Assembly (NCBI GenBank): GCA_023663735.1
Contig: JAMPGV010000003.1
Span: forward strand, 1 to 64,000
DNA: 64,000 nt
Direction of reading: 5' to 3'
DNA from: Muribaculum sp.
GTDB lineage: Bacteria > Bacillota > Clostridia > Lachnospirales > Lachnospiraceae
The notes under the pieces are model-generated. The model made no database searches, was not told the origin of the DNA, and saw only the letters and a program-made list of their open reading frames with translations. This document shows, in pieces, positions 19,552 through 28,666 of the stretch (position 1 is the first letter of the stretch; each line of letters starts with the position of its first letter). Made by a program: the position numbers and the translations under genes.

Positions 19552-19695
19552 TTAATTGCCGCCGCATAGACAATTATAGCCCACAAAGAGCAGCAAAGCG
19601 ACAATCATCAGGCCAACCAGCCGATTGTTGGTTACCATCATCAAAAGCATTCCCAAAGCAATAAGACACGAAACCAGACCTATCAATTTTTTCAT
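19552..19695 (-). CDS. Small membrane protein, 47 residues
   Basis: A short frame, MKKLIGLVSCLIALGMLLMM then VTNNRLVG and a second hydrophobic segment (LMIVALLLFVGYNC), ending CLCGGN. Two transmembrane helices joined by a short polar turn are evident. No strong ribosome site precedes the ATG. Support comes from the clean hairpin-like hydrophobic pattern, the Lys-Lys start and tight placement 14 bp before the J-domain gene and 70 bp after gerW. No function is recognised. Confidence 0.55.
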   Translation of the reverse strand: MKKLIGLVSCLIALGMLLMMVTNNRLVGLMIVALLLFVGYNCLCGGN

Positions 19696-19765
19696 GGATT
19701 CGCACACGCGCAGATGATCTCTCTGTATTATATGGCGTTCCCCGGCGTTTCATGACCGGAAAACG

Positions 19766-20173
19766 TCACGCCTTGTCCTCCGGGAAAGCGAGATCCACGA
19801 TCTCGGCGTCACTCATATCCTGCGGCTCCTTGGGCTGTGTAAATTTGTCCACCAAATCGGGAATCATGTCCAGAATCTTGGTCACGGTATCCTGATTCTT
19901 GATATTTACCAGTTTCACGGCTCCGTTTTTGATGACCAGCACCGCGCTGGGAGTCATCTTGCCCCCCAGACCGCCCGCGCCGGAACCCGCGCCTTTCTGC
20001 GTGTTGCTTCCGGCTCCCGCGCCCACGCCGAACGTCACGTCCACCAACGGCAGAATAATGGTGTCGCCCACCGTGGTGGCCTCTCCGACTACCGTCTTGG
20101 TGGAAAGCACGGTGTCCATACCCTGCAGCAGAGACTCTACCACACCCTGAAACTCATTCTCTTTATTTGCCAT
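19766..20173 (-). CDS. ytfJ: GerW/YtfJ family spore protein
   Basis: A 135-residue GerW (YtfJ) family protein, a spore protein linked to germination in Bacillus. Visible features: VVESLLQGMDTVLSTKTVVG, DTIILPLVDVTFGVGAG, a Gly-rich loop, and GGKMTPSAVLVIKNG. GGAGAG precedes the ATG. It follows ytfI by 40 bp, the same pair as in Bacillus, and marks the organism as an endospore former. Confidence 0.93.
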   Translation of the reverse strand: MANKENEFQGVVESLLQGMDTVLSTKTVVGEATTVGDTIILPLVDVTFGVGAGAGSNTQKGAGSGAGGLGGKMTPSAVLVIKNGAVKLVNIKNQDTVTKILDMIPDLVDKFTQPKEPQDMSDAEIVDLAFPEDKA

Positions 20174-20213
20174 ATTCTCTCCATTCCCGCGCCGCCCGCG
20201 CGTGTCATTTTTG

Positions 20214-21302
20214 TCAATCGTCCTCTTTCTTTAGTTTGGAGATAAGCTCCCAGAGCCGCTTATCCAAGGCCACCCACAGACCGTTCCACACCAGCTTGAA
20301 AACCGTGATCCGCCCGGCGGCATACAGCTCTCCCTCCAGCACGGCGCGTTCAAAGTCCGGCACAAGCAGCACACAGTCTCCCAGATAGGCACAGAGCATT
20401 CCATAGAGTGCGAACACATATCCAGTGGTATCCGGAGAACCCGTGCCGAACAGGATGTCCGCCTTGAGCTTTCTGGGGCGTATGCTCTTTAGGATTCTGC
20501 CGAGCCGCACAAACCCATGATTGACAAGTCCTTTGGTATCTTCGTCCGACAAGACTGCCTGATAATACGCAAGATTCTCCCGAATCCTTTTTATTTTATC
20601 ACAGATCCCGCGGATTGTGTATAGGAATTTCTCAAAAGGATTCATGCGGCCGTTTTGCGGATCTGCGTCCTCCTCCGGTTCCCGTCCGTCCGGCGGGGGT
20701 TCTTCCGACCAGAAGGAGGCGGATTCTTCCCGTGCGGATGCGCTCCGGGCTTTCGCCGACGGCGTCCGCTCTGTTTGCTCCCGCTGCGCCGGCTCCTGCT
20801 CTGTCAGGTTCTGTTCCCCAGACGCCTGTTCCTTTTTTGGGGGGCCTTTTTTAAATGTTTCCTCTCCTGACTCTTCCTTTTCGGATTTTTCTTTTTTGAG
20901 TTTTTCTTTTTGGGGTTTTTCTTTGCCGGATTCTTCTTTTTCGGATTCCTCTTTTTCAGATTCTTCTTTTCCGGGTTTTTCTCTTTCGGATTCTTTTTCG
21001 GTTTTTTCTTTGCCGGAATCGAATACCGTAAAACAAAGCGCTTTCACTTGCAGCGTCCCCGGATCCGGATAACAAAACCGCGCCCGCACCAGCCCGAACA
21101 GCCAGTCGAGCTTCGCCGCCGCGCGAAAGGCCGCGCCGGCCGTCTCCTCCGAAGCGTCTGTCCCGCCCGCTTTCCTGCTCGCCTCAACCCGATACCGCAC
21201 CGGAACGAACAATACCAGCAGAACCGCCAGAAGCGCCACTCCCAGAAGCACGAGCAGCACAATCCCCAGCACGGCGAGAATCTTCCCTATTACCGTCAAC
21301 AT
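20214..21302 (-). CDS. ytfI: DUF2953 protein (YtfI-like)
   Basis: A 362-residue protein with one N-terminal transmembrane helix (LAVLGIVLLVLLGVALLAVL) followed by FVPVRYRVEAS, and a C-terminal DUF2953 region (KLKADILFGTGSPDTTGYVFALYG, KLVWNGLWVALDKRLWELI). Between them, about residues 100-220, lies a low-complexity Lys/Glu-rich insert of repeated EKEESEKE-type units. ATG at 21302 follows AAGGAG by eight bases, and it overlaps the upstream gene by seven bases. DUF2953 proteins commonly pair with GerW. Function is not known. Confidence 0.85.
   Translation of the reverse strand: MLTVIGKILAVLGIVLLVLLGVALLAVLLVLFVPVRYRVEASRKAGGTDASEETAGAAFRAAAKLDWLFGLVRARFCYPDPGTLQVKALCFTVFDSGKEKTEKESEREKPGKEESEKEESEKEESGKEKPQKEKLKKEKSEKEESGEETFKKGPPKKEQASGEQNLTEQEPAQREQTERTPSAKARSASAREESASFWSEEPPPDGREPEEDADPQNGRMNPFEKFLYTIRGICDKIKRIRENLAYYQAVLSDEDTKGLVNHGFVRLGRILKSIRPRKLKADILFGTGSPDTTGYVFALYGMLCAYLGDCVLLVPDFERAVLEGELYAAGRITVFKLVWNGLWVALDKRLWELISKLKKEDD
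20870..21030 (-). repeat. In-frame Lys/Glu codon repeat within ytfI
   Basis: Imperfect 15-18 bp units on the minus strand, variants of GAAAAAGAGGAATCC, encode EKEES/EKEKP repeats. Confidence 0.75.
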
Positions 21303-21619
21303 GTCAGGTACTCCTTCAGTTTGCAGTCTCCGCGCCGGTCCAGACATTCCTGCGTCATCCGCTCCACCAGCTGCAGGGCGTCCTCATAATCCCCCGCAAT
21401 CCCCACCACATCCAGCGCATGGCTCTCATAATAGCGCTGCGCCAGCTGTCTCGCGTCCAGAATCTCCAGCTGATCGTCCGGATTGCGCGCAAGCACAATC
21501 AGATGCACCCCTGCCAAAAGCGGTTTTTGAATCAGTCTTCTCTTTATTTTATCCAGTTTTTTCTCCTTAATGCCCTCGCCGAGATACAGTTCGGGATAAA
21601 ATACCAGCCTTCTATTCAT
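21296..21619 (-). CDS. Conserved small hypothetical protein
   Basis: A 107-residue protein of unrecognised family. It starts MNRRLVFYPELYLGEGIKEK with a basic stretch (KLDKIKRRLIQK), then alternating strands and helices (GVHLIVLARNPDDQLEIL, VVGIAGDYEDALQLVERM) and ends in LKEYLTC. It is soluble, with no signal peptide. ATG at 21619 has GAGGG nine bases upstream. It overlaps the ytfI start by seven bases, so it is probably first in the ytfI-gerW-J-domain operon, which hints at a sporulation link. Confidence 0.65.
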   Translation of the reverse strand: MNRRLVFYPELYLGEGIKEKKLDKIKRRLIQKPLLAGVHLIVLARNPDDQLEILDARQLAQRYYESHALDVVGIAGDYEDALQLVERMTQECLDRRGDCKLKEYLTC

Positions 21620-21708
21620 ACGGATTGCCCTCAGTGAACAATATACAGGACAAGTATAGCATATCTTTGGCATAAAAACAATTTCTTAGAAGACTTTTCA
21701 AATTTTTA

Positions 21709-21736
21709 TTGACATATTCTTTGAATATTTTATACT
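21709..21736 (+). promoter_or_regulatory. Sigma-A promoter of the HD-GYP gene
   Basis: TTGACA (21709-21714) and TATACT (21731-21736) with 16-bp spacing in very AT-rich sequence. The -10 box is about 65 bases before the TTG start at 21802. Confidence 0.7.
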
Positions 21737-21801
21737 TATTTTGTAGTTTATAAATTTTTTATCACACAAATTCCAGCGTTGATACAAAGGAGGACGGTAT
21801 T

Positions 21802-22854
21802 TTGAAGTCTGTTGCAGTGATGTCATTGGCACCCGGTATGGTGTTGGGGGAAGACGTAGTCGCCCTCGACAAGGTTGTGTATCCCGCGGGAACGGCTCTA
21901 AACCAATTAGTGATTGATAAACTCAACCGTTATTCCATCATGTGCGTCACTGTCATGGAGGATATCGACTTCGCTTCCACTCACTATGAGCGGATCCGTT
22001 TTAATGAAGATTTTAAACTCTTTGAGCAAAACTATAATGCGGCTCTCCCGCGTTTCAAATCCATGATCTGCTCGTTCTGGCAGACCGGGGAACAAGTTCC
22101 CAACAGTGATCTGCTACAGATCTATCGGGACATTTCCGGTAATATCTCCTCCGGTGCAATGCTTTTGGACTTCCTGTACAATATGGTACCCAACGAGGAC
22201 GAGCTGACCTTCAGCCACAGCTTAAACTCCGCGCTTCTTGCGGGAGCCATCGCGGACTGGCTTTCCATGGACGAAACCCAGAAAAACATCTTGATTCTCT
22301 GCGGATTTTACTACGACATCGGCAAGCTGCAGCTTCCCTATGAACTGCTTTGGAAATCGGGCAAGCTGACTCCGGAAGAGTTCAAGCTGATTCAGACCCA
22401 TCCTGTGGTGGGATATTCCCGGATCCGCAATCTGGATCTGGACGACCATGTCAAAAACGCCGTGATCATGCACCATGAACGCTTGGACGGAAGCGGCTAT
22501 CCCTACCACATGCAGGGGCAGAAAATTGACGTCTACGCCCGCTATATGGCGATCATTGACGCCTATATTGCCATGGCCTCCCCGCGTTCCTACCGCAGCG
22601 CTTTCACCCCGCTCCAGATTCTAGCCAATTTTGAGGAAAATCTGTCCCGGTTCGATGTGGAACTGCTGATGCCGATCATGCGGCGCATTGCGGACGCGCA
22701 GGTAGGTACCCGGGTGCAGACCAACGACGACCGGGTATGGGAAGTCCTGATTCTCCACCCCAACAAGCTCTCCCGCCCGCTCCTCAAAAACGACGACAAA
22801 GAGCTGATGGATCTGATGCAGCATCCGGAACTGCAGATCGTAAAAATGATGTGA
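21802..22854 (+). CDS. HD-GYP domain protein with altered HD motif
   Basis: A 350-residue protein. The N-terminal region has LAPGMVLGEDVVALDKVVYPAGT, usual ahead of HD-GYP domains. The HD-GYP domain covers about residues 140-300: SHSLNSALLAGAI, GFYYDIGKLQLPYELL, GKLTPEEFKLIQTHPVVGY and HHERLDGSGYP. HD-GYP proteins cleave cyclic di-GMP. Here the key HD pair reads YD (YYDIGK), losing a metal-binding His, while the GYP motif is intact. It may be weakened or act as a sensor. The start is TTG at 21802, set by AAAGGAGG nine bases upstream. It is a single plus-strand gene with a strong promoter. Confidence 0.88.
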   Translation: MKSVAVMSLAPGMVLGEDVVALDKVVYPAGTALNQLVIDKLNRYSIMCVTVMEDIDFASTHYERIRFNEDFKLFEQNYNAALPRFKSMICSFWQTGEQVPNSDLLQIYRDISGNISSGAMLLDFLYNMVPNEDELTFSHSLNSALLAGAIADWLSMDETQKNILILCGFYYDIGKLQLPYELLWKSGKLTPEEFKLIQTHPVVGYSRIRNLDLDDHVKNAVIMHHERLDGSGYPYHMQGQKIDVYARYMAIIDAYIAMASPRSYRSAFTPLQILANFEENLSRFDVELLMPIMRRIADAQVGTRVQTNDDRVWEVLILHPNKLSRPLLKNDDKELMDLMQHPELQIVKMM

Positions 22855-22884
22855 CACAAGTCAAAAGGGGACGGCCTCAGAGAA

Positions 22885-23334
22885 TCACTTCCTGTCGCCG
22901 TCCCACTTGTTATTCTTGCGCAGATCCTGATACTCGCCGTAGGCCTGCTCCAGAATCTGCTTCTCGTTGGCAAATTTCAAAAGATGCCACGCCTCATGGT
23001 ATTTATAATAGCCGGAATCCACAAAGAACTCTTCTTTCTGCGGCTTGCTGTAATAATTTCCCGCCGCCATCAGATACCAGTGAACCTCTTTCTCCACCGT
23101 GTCCTCCGGCACGGCGAAAGAATATTCGCTCTTGCCCACATACTTGACGATAGTGGCGCGCACATCCGTCTCCTCCCGCACTTCCCTAAGAGCCGTCTCC
23201 TCATAGCTCTCGCCGGACTCCACCGTGCCTTTCGGCAGCACCCAGCCCTCATATTTGTTTCTGTAGTTTTTATACAACAGCAGAATCTTTCCCCGGAAAA
23301 TGACGATCCCGCCGCAGCTTACCGCCTCAATCAT
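22885..23334 (-). CDS. Nudix hydrolase
   Basis: A 149-residue Nudix protein. The Nudix box reads GTVESGESYEETALREVREE, followed by Thr-Asp, fitting Gx5Ex7REUxEE with the usual terminal Gly replaced by Asp. It opens SCGGIVIFRGKILLLYKN and WVLPKG. It probably hydrolyses a nucleoside diphosphate derivative; the sequence does not give the substrate. Its ATG overlaps the PBP stop (ATGA), so the two are coupled. Confidence 0.92.
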   Translation of the reverse strand: MIEAVSCGGIVIFRGKILLLYKNYRNKYEGWVLPKGTVESGESYEETALREVREETDVRATIVKYVGKSEYSFAVPEDTVEKEVHWYLMAAGNYYSKPQKEEFFVDSGYYKYHEAWHLLKFANEKQILEQAYGEYQDLRKNNKWDGDRK

Positions 23335-24824
23335 TGTGCAACCTCCTGATCCGCCGCAGGTTTCTCACGAAAGTACGCGTCAAACAGCCTTCTGGCAATG
23401 GGAACCGCATAGTCGCCCCCCGAACCGGCTCCCTCGACAATGATCGTGACGCACACTTCCGGGTTCTCTGCCGGGGCAAATCCGGTGAACCATGCGTGGC
23501 TGTCTCCTTTGACATTATTGTATTCGGCCGACCCGGTTTTGCCCGCCGCCGTGTATTCCATCCCTTTTAGACGGGTAGCCGTGCCTTCCTCCACCACCGA
23601 GGTCATTAAATTCCGTAAAATCAGGGATTCATCCTCCGTCATCAAAAACCCGTAGGCGTCCGGCTTAAAACTTTTCACCACATTTCCCGCATCGTTCTCC
23701 ACATGGTCGATCACATAAGGCTTCATCAACTTTCCGCCGTTCGCAATGGCACAGGTAATCATATTCAGATGCATAGGGGTAATCTGCGTCTTCCCCTGTC
23801 CGATGGAAGTCTGAATCATGGCGTCCTCCGTGATATCCTGCGGAATATCCACCGAACTCTTGGCATAGAGCAGCGTGATCGGAAGCTCCTTGTCAAAGAG
23901 CAGATTATCCAGCGTCCCCTGCAGCTGCTCTCTATCCAACTTCATGCCGATATTGGCAAAAGAAGAATTGCAGGATTTGGCGAATGAACTCTCAAAATCC
24001 ACCGCCCCGTGGTTCGCGCCATGATAACAGCTGATCCGACTGTCCCCCTGACGGTAAGCGCCGTTGCATTGATAGCGGTAGCCCTGCCAACTGCCCGGAT
24101 TCTCCCGGACATATTCCAGCGCCGTAATAATCTTAAAGGTGGAGCCGGGGGGATACAGCCCCTGCGTCGCCCGGTTCAATAGAACGGAGCTGGAATCGTC
24201 CTCCAGCAGTTCCTCCCAGATCTCACTGATCTCATTGGGGTCAAAATCCGGATGGGAAACCAGCGCCAGCACCTTTCCGGTGGACACTTCCGTCACGATG
24301 ATCGCCCCGTTATAGACGCTGAGCTGTTCGTCCGCCGTCTGCTGGATCTGCACGTCCAGCGTGGTATACACATTGTCCCCCGGGTTCTTGACGCCCGCCA
24401 TATCGTTAGCCACCTTGTTGTTGATGGATGTGTTGGTGTTGATCAAATAATAATTGGCCAGCGCTTCCACACCCATGCGCCCCTGCGTGGAATACCCCAC
24501 AATATGGGAAAACAGATTGGCGAAAGGATAGACTCTGGTCTCATTCTGTCCGGCGTCCAGCACCGTCTGTGCCAACACCTCGCCGTCCCGCGAATAGATC
24601 GTCCCCCGGTAATTTCTGGAGAGCAGAATCTCCTGACGGGTATTGTAACTGTTGTTGATCATATCCTGCTCGCTGGTCGCCACAAAATGGACAAGATATA
24701 CGGACATGCACAGAAAAAGCGCGCCGAAGAAGACCATCGTCACAATGATCTCCACAAAATTGCCCACATGTCTGCCGGAAACGGGTTTCTCCCGCCCGGC
24801 TCCGCCCGCCTTACGTCCTGCCAT
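23331..24824 (-). CDS. Class B penicillin-binding protein (PbpA-type transpeptidase)
   Basis: A 497-residue peptidoglycan transpeptidase. A transmembrane helix lies near residues 25-50 (IIVTMVFFGALFLCMSVYLVHF). The N-terminal domain is short, with NYRGTIYSRDGEVLA. Catalytic motifs are SxxK in GSTFK near residue 228, SxN in KSCNSS near residue 285, and KTG in AAGKTGSAEYN near residue 425. The length and lack of a large dimerisation domain fit the PbpA group, which pairs with an FtsW/RodA polymerase. GGAGAGGG precedes the ATG, and the gene overlaps the upstream ftsW-like stop by 14 bases, so both halves of the synthase are co-translated. Confidence 0.93.
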   Translation of the reverse strand: MAGRKAGGAGREKPVSGRHVGNFVEIIVTMVFFGALFLCMSVYLVHFVATSEQDMINNSYNTRQEILLSRNYRGTIYSRDGEVLAQTVLDAGQNETRVYPFANLFSHIVGYSTQGRMGVEALANYYLINTNTSINNKVANDMAGVKNPGDNVYTTLDVQIQQTADEQLSVYNGAIIVTEVSTGKVLALVSHPDFDPNEISEIWEELLEDDSSSVLLNRATQGLYPPGSTFKIITALEYVRENPGSWQGYRYQCNGAYRQGDSRISCYHGANHGAVDFESSFAKSCNSSFANIGMKLDREQLQGTLDNLLFDKELPITLLYAKSSVDIPQDITEDAMIQTSIGQGKTQITPMHLNMITCAIANGGKLMKPYVIDHVENDAGNVVKSFKPDAYGFLMTEDESLILRNLMTSVVEEGTATRLKGMEYTAAGKTGSAEYNNVKGDSHAWFTGFAPAENPEVCVTIIVEGAGSGGDYAVPIARRLFDAYFREKPAADQEVAQ

Positions 24825-26136
24825 TGCGTCCCTCTCCTTCCTGCTGTAACCGGATAAAAATCCCTTGAATAATAAAGAACATCAGCATCGTGGACATCAC
24901 GGAACTGCCTCCGTAACTGATAAATGGAAGCGTCACCCCCGTGAGCGGGATGAATTTAATCCCGCCGCCCACCGTCAAAAAGATCTGAAAAATATACATC
25001 GTCCCGATGCCATAGACAATCAGCTGGTAAAAGCGGTCGTGTATGCGCAGGGCGATCAGCATGATGGTGACAAAACAGCTCACGCACACCAGAATCAGGC
25101 AGACGCCGAAGACCACCCCCAGCTCCTCGCAGATCGAGGAAAAAATAAAATCCGCCGACACAAAGGGGATTCTTGTGGGATCCCCCTTCAGAAGCCCCAT
25201 GCCGAACCAGCTTCCGCTTCCCACGGCAAAGAGGGACTGGGTGATCTGATACCCCTGATCGTCGATATAACTCCAGGGATCCCGCCACGCCAGCACCCGG
25301 ATACGCACATGTGCAAACAGCCTGTACGCCGCCAGCGCAGCCGCCGTCCCGCCGGCCGCTCCCGCCAGCAGATACAGATAATTTCTGGTGGCCGCAAACA
25401 CCATCAGCACATAGGCGATAAAGAAGATCAACGCGCCGCCCAGATCCGTGGACAGCACCAGCACGATCACATGAATGCCCGCAAGCACCGCCGTGAGCGC
25501 CACGCGCAAAAAGGAACTGTCCTCCCAGAGCGCTCCCGCAAGGAAAAACACAAACAGGATCTTGACAAATTCCGAGGGCTGAAAAGCCACCCCCGCAATC
25601 TCTACGGAGATATTGGAACCGCGGGTCACCTGTCCCATAATCAGCACCACGCTCAAGAGCGTGATGCCCACCGCCGCGTAAAGCCACGTTATCCGCTTTA
25701 AGAACCGCACCTTGCTGAAAAGAAACGGAATGAACAGCGACACGATCAGCGAGAGCAGCACGATCACATACTGCTTGATCGCCCGGGAATAGGACAGTCT
25801 GGAGATCATCATCAGCCCGATTCCCAAAAGCATACACATATTGTTCAAGAGCATCCGGTTGCATTTTTCATAGATGACCGGGACAAAGAAGACCGCCGCC
25901 AGCAGAAAGACCTCCACAAACGCAAACAGGAACAGATACCGGATATCCTGACTGGTCAGAACCAGCGCCACAAAACAGAGGGTCTGAATCAAGAACATCA
26001 GCAGATTCTGCACCACATAAACCGGCCGGTTCCCGCTCCGGGCCGCATAGCGGAACGCATACAGACAACTCAGTGTATACAGTACCATCATGCCGCATAT
26101 AAAGTATTTGGACAATTCAATCACATATTCGCTCAT
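24811..26136 (-). CDS. FtsW/RodA/SpoVE family peptidoglycan polymerase
   Basis: A 441-residue SEDS glycosyltransferase with about ten transmembrane helices. Family marks are FQPSEFVKILFVFFLAG, LSTDLGGALIFFIAYVLMVF, the lipid-exposed region GYQITQSLFAVGSGSWFGMG, FSSICEELGVVFG and TLPFISYGGSSV near the end. It polymerises lipid II glycan strands with the adjacent class B PBP. The pair stands away from the division/cell-wall cluster, so a role in elongation or spore wall is possible. The start follows the U32 gene stop by three bases. Confidence 0.93.
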   Translation of the reverse strand: MSEYVIELSKYFICGMMVLYTLSCLYAFRYAARSGNRPVYVVQNLLMFLIQTLCFVALVLTSQDIRYLFLFAFVEVFLLAAVFFVPVIYEKCNRMLLNNMCMLLGIGLMMISRLSYSRAIKQYVIVLLSLIVSLFIPFLFSKVRFLKRITWLYAAVGITLLSVVLIMGQVTRGSNISVEIAGVAFQPSEFVKILFVFFLAGALWEDSSFLRVALTAVLAGIHVIVLVLSTDLGGALIFFIAYVLMVFAATRNYLYLLAGAAGGTAAALAAYRLFAHVRIRVLAWRDPWSYIDDQGYQITQSLFAVGSGSWFGMGLLKGDPTRIPFVSADFIFSSICEELGVVFGVCLILVCVSCFVTIMLIALRIHDRFYQLIVYGIGTMYIFQIFLTVGGGIKFIPLTGVTLPFISYGGSSVMSTMLMFFIIQGIFIRLQQEGEGRNGRT

Positions 26137-26139
26137 GTA

Positions 26140-28596
26140 CTACTCCGCTCCCCGTTTTTCATGTCCGGCAGTATATTCCCGATAGGGAGGCTCTCCCGCC
26201 GCCCCCGACAGAAAATAGTGCAGAATCCGCACAGTCTCCCGCCCGTCCTCTATAGTAAAATCCAGCCTGAAATCCGTCCTGTCCCGCCATTTGGAAAACT
26301 CCTTATGGAGCGACAGCGGCAGACTGTTATAAATCGTGTTCATGCAATGCCTGCAGTTGGCCAGCACTGGAAACCGTTTTTGATAACGGTCCGTGAGGAA
26401 ACAAGCCGGATCTCCCCCGCCCTTACAGCCGTAGACGGTATTGACCACGCAGTTGGCGGTAATCATCAGCGGAATCCGCCCGTAGACGATTTTCTCACAG
26501 GGAATCCGCGCTGCGCCGAGCAGACTTTGCTGCTCTCTCCCGTTCAACTCATAGGGCATACAGAATCCGTCCAGCATATGGATTCCCCCGCCCACAGCGT
26601 CCGTCTCCGCCGTCCGCTGCAGCGCCCGCAGACTCTCCCGGTTCCAGATAGAAATCCCCGCATCCCCGTACACTTTCACGGCGGCCATGGCATCCGCGGG
26701 ATTCGCTCCTTCCTTTTCCGACGCTTCCGTCTCTCTCTGTTTATTTTGTGACATCTGTGTCATATATCCCAGTCCGTCCATGGAACGCACCAGAAATCCG
26801 CCGAAAATTCCACGGTTCTCCCAGAATCCCTCCCAGATCTTCTCCAGAAACGCCTGATCCCTCTTTCGGATCACGGGCGGCAGGGCAATCACCGGCACAC
26901 ATCCGCCGTCGCGGAGGCCTTCCAGCAGTTCCAGAAAGCGCGCCCTGTTCCCCGCCCCGGCGTCAACCGCCTCATAAAGCATCTCGTAGACCAGATCGGC
27001 CTCCAGACAAACCCTCGTAAACTTCGGATAGGCCGCGGCAGTGTCCGCCAGCGCCTTAAGCTGCTCCGCCGTGCGCAGACACACATGGAAGGAACCTGTG
27101 GGAATGCGCAAGCCGAACTCCTCCCCGCCGCTTTCCTCCCGCGCCACGGAAGTCTGTTCCACAGAAATCTGCGCTCTAAAGGGCTGTCTCATAAAAGTCT
27201 GTTCCACAACGGTCTGTTCTATCGCAGCCTGTTCTATCGCAGCTTGTTCCATAGCCGCCTGTTCTATGCCCTCCCGCCTCACCGGCAGTCCGTTTTCCCT
27301 AATCAACAGAGCCTCCAGCTGCTCCACAGCCTGTCTGCGCAGTTCATTCAATCCCTTTAGCGGATAAAAGGCGTTTTCATCCAGTTCCAAATCAATGTCT
27401 CTTGCGGCAAAGAAGGTATCCCCCAGCTTGCCCAGCTGTCTGCGCACATTCTCTTCGGTGACGGGCTGTCTCTGCGCAGCGGCCGTCACATCCCCCGAAA
27501 CCGCCGCCGAGAGGACGCCTTCCGGACGCTTGCAGTTCAAGACCACCCGAGCGGGCCGCCCCACCAAAAGCTCTGCCTCCAGATCAACCGCTATCCTGCG
27601 CCGCTCCTGCGGCCACGTCTCGCGGATCTGCCGGGAGAGCGCCTCGCTGCACTCTCCATAGGAAGGATTCTGCAAGGCCACCATGTCCCGGCCGTTATGG
27701 CGGTTATAGTAGCCGTCCTGCCGCCCGCTCCGGATATACAGTCCGCCCAGAACCTGCAGATCCGCTGCGTCCACCGTACAGTCCTCCCCCGCATAATAGC
27801 GGTCTATGTATTTGCGGTAAACCGCCGTCACCCCCGCCGCATACTCTGGCTTTTTCATGCGGCCTTCAATCTTGAACGAATCAATGCCCGCCCCGATCAA
27901 CTCCGGTATGTGTTCAACGGTACACAGATCCTTTAAACTCAAGGGATAGCAGACTCCTGATCCAGCCCCGCCCAAATGCCCTGCTTCCGGCCGGTAGGGA
28001 AGCCTGCACGGCTGGGCGCAACGCCCCCGGTTGCCGCTCCGTCCCCCCAGCATACTGCTGAAAAGGCATTGGCCGGAATAACAGTAACACATAGCGCCGT
28101 GGATAAAAACTTCCACCGCCAGCCCGCTCTCGGCTTTCAGCGCCTTCAGCTCCGCAAGGCTCAGTTCTCTGGCCGGCACCACCCGCACCGCACCCATTTC
28201 TTTTAACAGCTTTGCGCCATACGAACCCGTCAGCATCATCTGCGTACTCACATGCAGTTCCAGACCGGGAAAATGATCCCGGATAAAGCAAAACACCCCG
28301 ATATCCTGTACGATCACGCCGTCCAGCCCCGCCTCATACAGGGGACTCAGATAAGCGGCAATCGCGTCAAACTCCGCCTCCTTCACAAGCGTGTTGACCG
28401 TCAGGTAAACTCTGCGCCCCAGAATATGCGCATATCTGAGACAGACAAGCAGTTCCTCTTCTGTGAAATTATCCGCGTAGGCTCTTGCGCCAAATCGTTT
28501 CCCGCCCAGATAAACGGCATCCGCCCCGGCGTGGATGGCGCCGTAAAATCCCGCCATATTTCCGGCAGGCGCCAGAAGTTCCACTCTTTGGTCCAT
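26140..28596 (-). CDS. Peptidase U32 family protein (RlhA-like), with repeat insert
   Basis: An 818-residue U32 protein. The N-terminal half has the family signature VELLAPAGN, GADAVYLGG, VSTQMMLTG and FIHGAMCYCYSGQC, followed by GNRGRCAQPCRLPY. These Cys residues probably hold an iron-sulfur cluster. SFKIEGRMKKPEYA follows. The family includes RlhA, which hydroxylates 23S rRNA; here that role is inferred. Residues 395-435 match the region after the core in long members. Residues 445-480 are a Gln/Glu repeat (IEQAAMEQAAIEQ type). The C-terminal third has NCVVNTVYGC and a CRHC pair, perhaps a second metal site. It is longer than usual because of the insert and end domain. Confidence 0.88.
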   Translation of the reverse strand: MDQRVELLAPAGNMAGFYGAIHAGADAVYLGGKRFGARAYADNFTEEELLVCLRYAHILGRRVYLTVNTLVKEAEFDAIAAYLSPLYEAGLDGVIVQDIGVFCFIRDHFPGLELHVSTQMMLTGSYGAKLLKEMGAVRVVPARELSLAELKALKAESGLAVEVFIHGAMCYCYSGQCLFSSMLGGRSGNRGRCAQPCRLPYRPEAGHLGGAGSGVCYPLSLKDLCTVEHIPELIGAGIDSFKIEGRMKKPEYAAGVTAVYRKYIDRYYAGEDCTVDAADLQVLGGLYIRSGRQDGYYNRHNGRDMVALQNPSYGECSEALSRQIRETWPQERRRIAVDLEAELLVGRPARVVLNCKRPEGVLSAAVSGDVTAAAQRQPVTEENVRRQLGKLGDTFFAARDIDLELDENAFYPLKGLNELRRQAVEQLEALLIRENGLPVRREGIEQAAMEQAAIEQAAIEQTVVEQTFMRQPFRAQISVEQTSVAREESGGEEFGLRIPTGSFHVCLRTAEQLKALADTAAAYPKFTRVCLEADLVYEMLYEAVDAGAGNRARFLELLEGLRDGGCVPVIALPPVIRKRDQAFLEKIWEGFWENRGIFGGFLVRSMDGLGYMTQMSQNKQRETEASEKEGANPADAMAAVKVYGDAGISIWNRESLRALQRTAETDAVGGGIHMLDGFCMPYELNGREQQSLLGAARIPCEKIVYGRIPLMITANCVVNTVYGCKGGGDPACFLTDRYQKRFPVLANCRHCMNTIYNSLPLSLHKEFSKWRDRTDFRLDFTIEDGRETVRILHYFLSGAAGEPPYREYTAGHEKRGAE
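27165..27285 (-). repeat. 15-bp tandem repeat within the U32 gene
   Basis: Variants of the plus-strand unit CTGTTCTATCGCAGC recur about eight times. They encode x-EQ-A/T-A/V-x pentapeptides and keep the reading frame. Confidence 0.75.
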
Positions 28597-28666
28597 TCAG
28601 ACTTCCTCATAAACAATACATGGCTGCCCTCTGACGGACAGCCAGCAAACAGATCTCCCACACATT

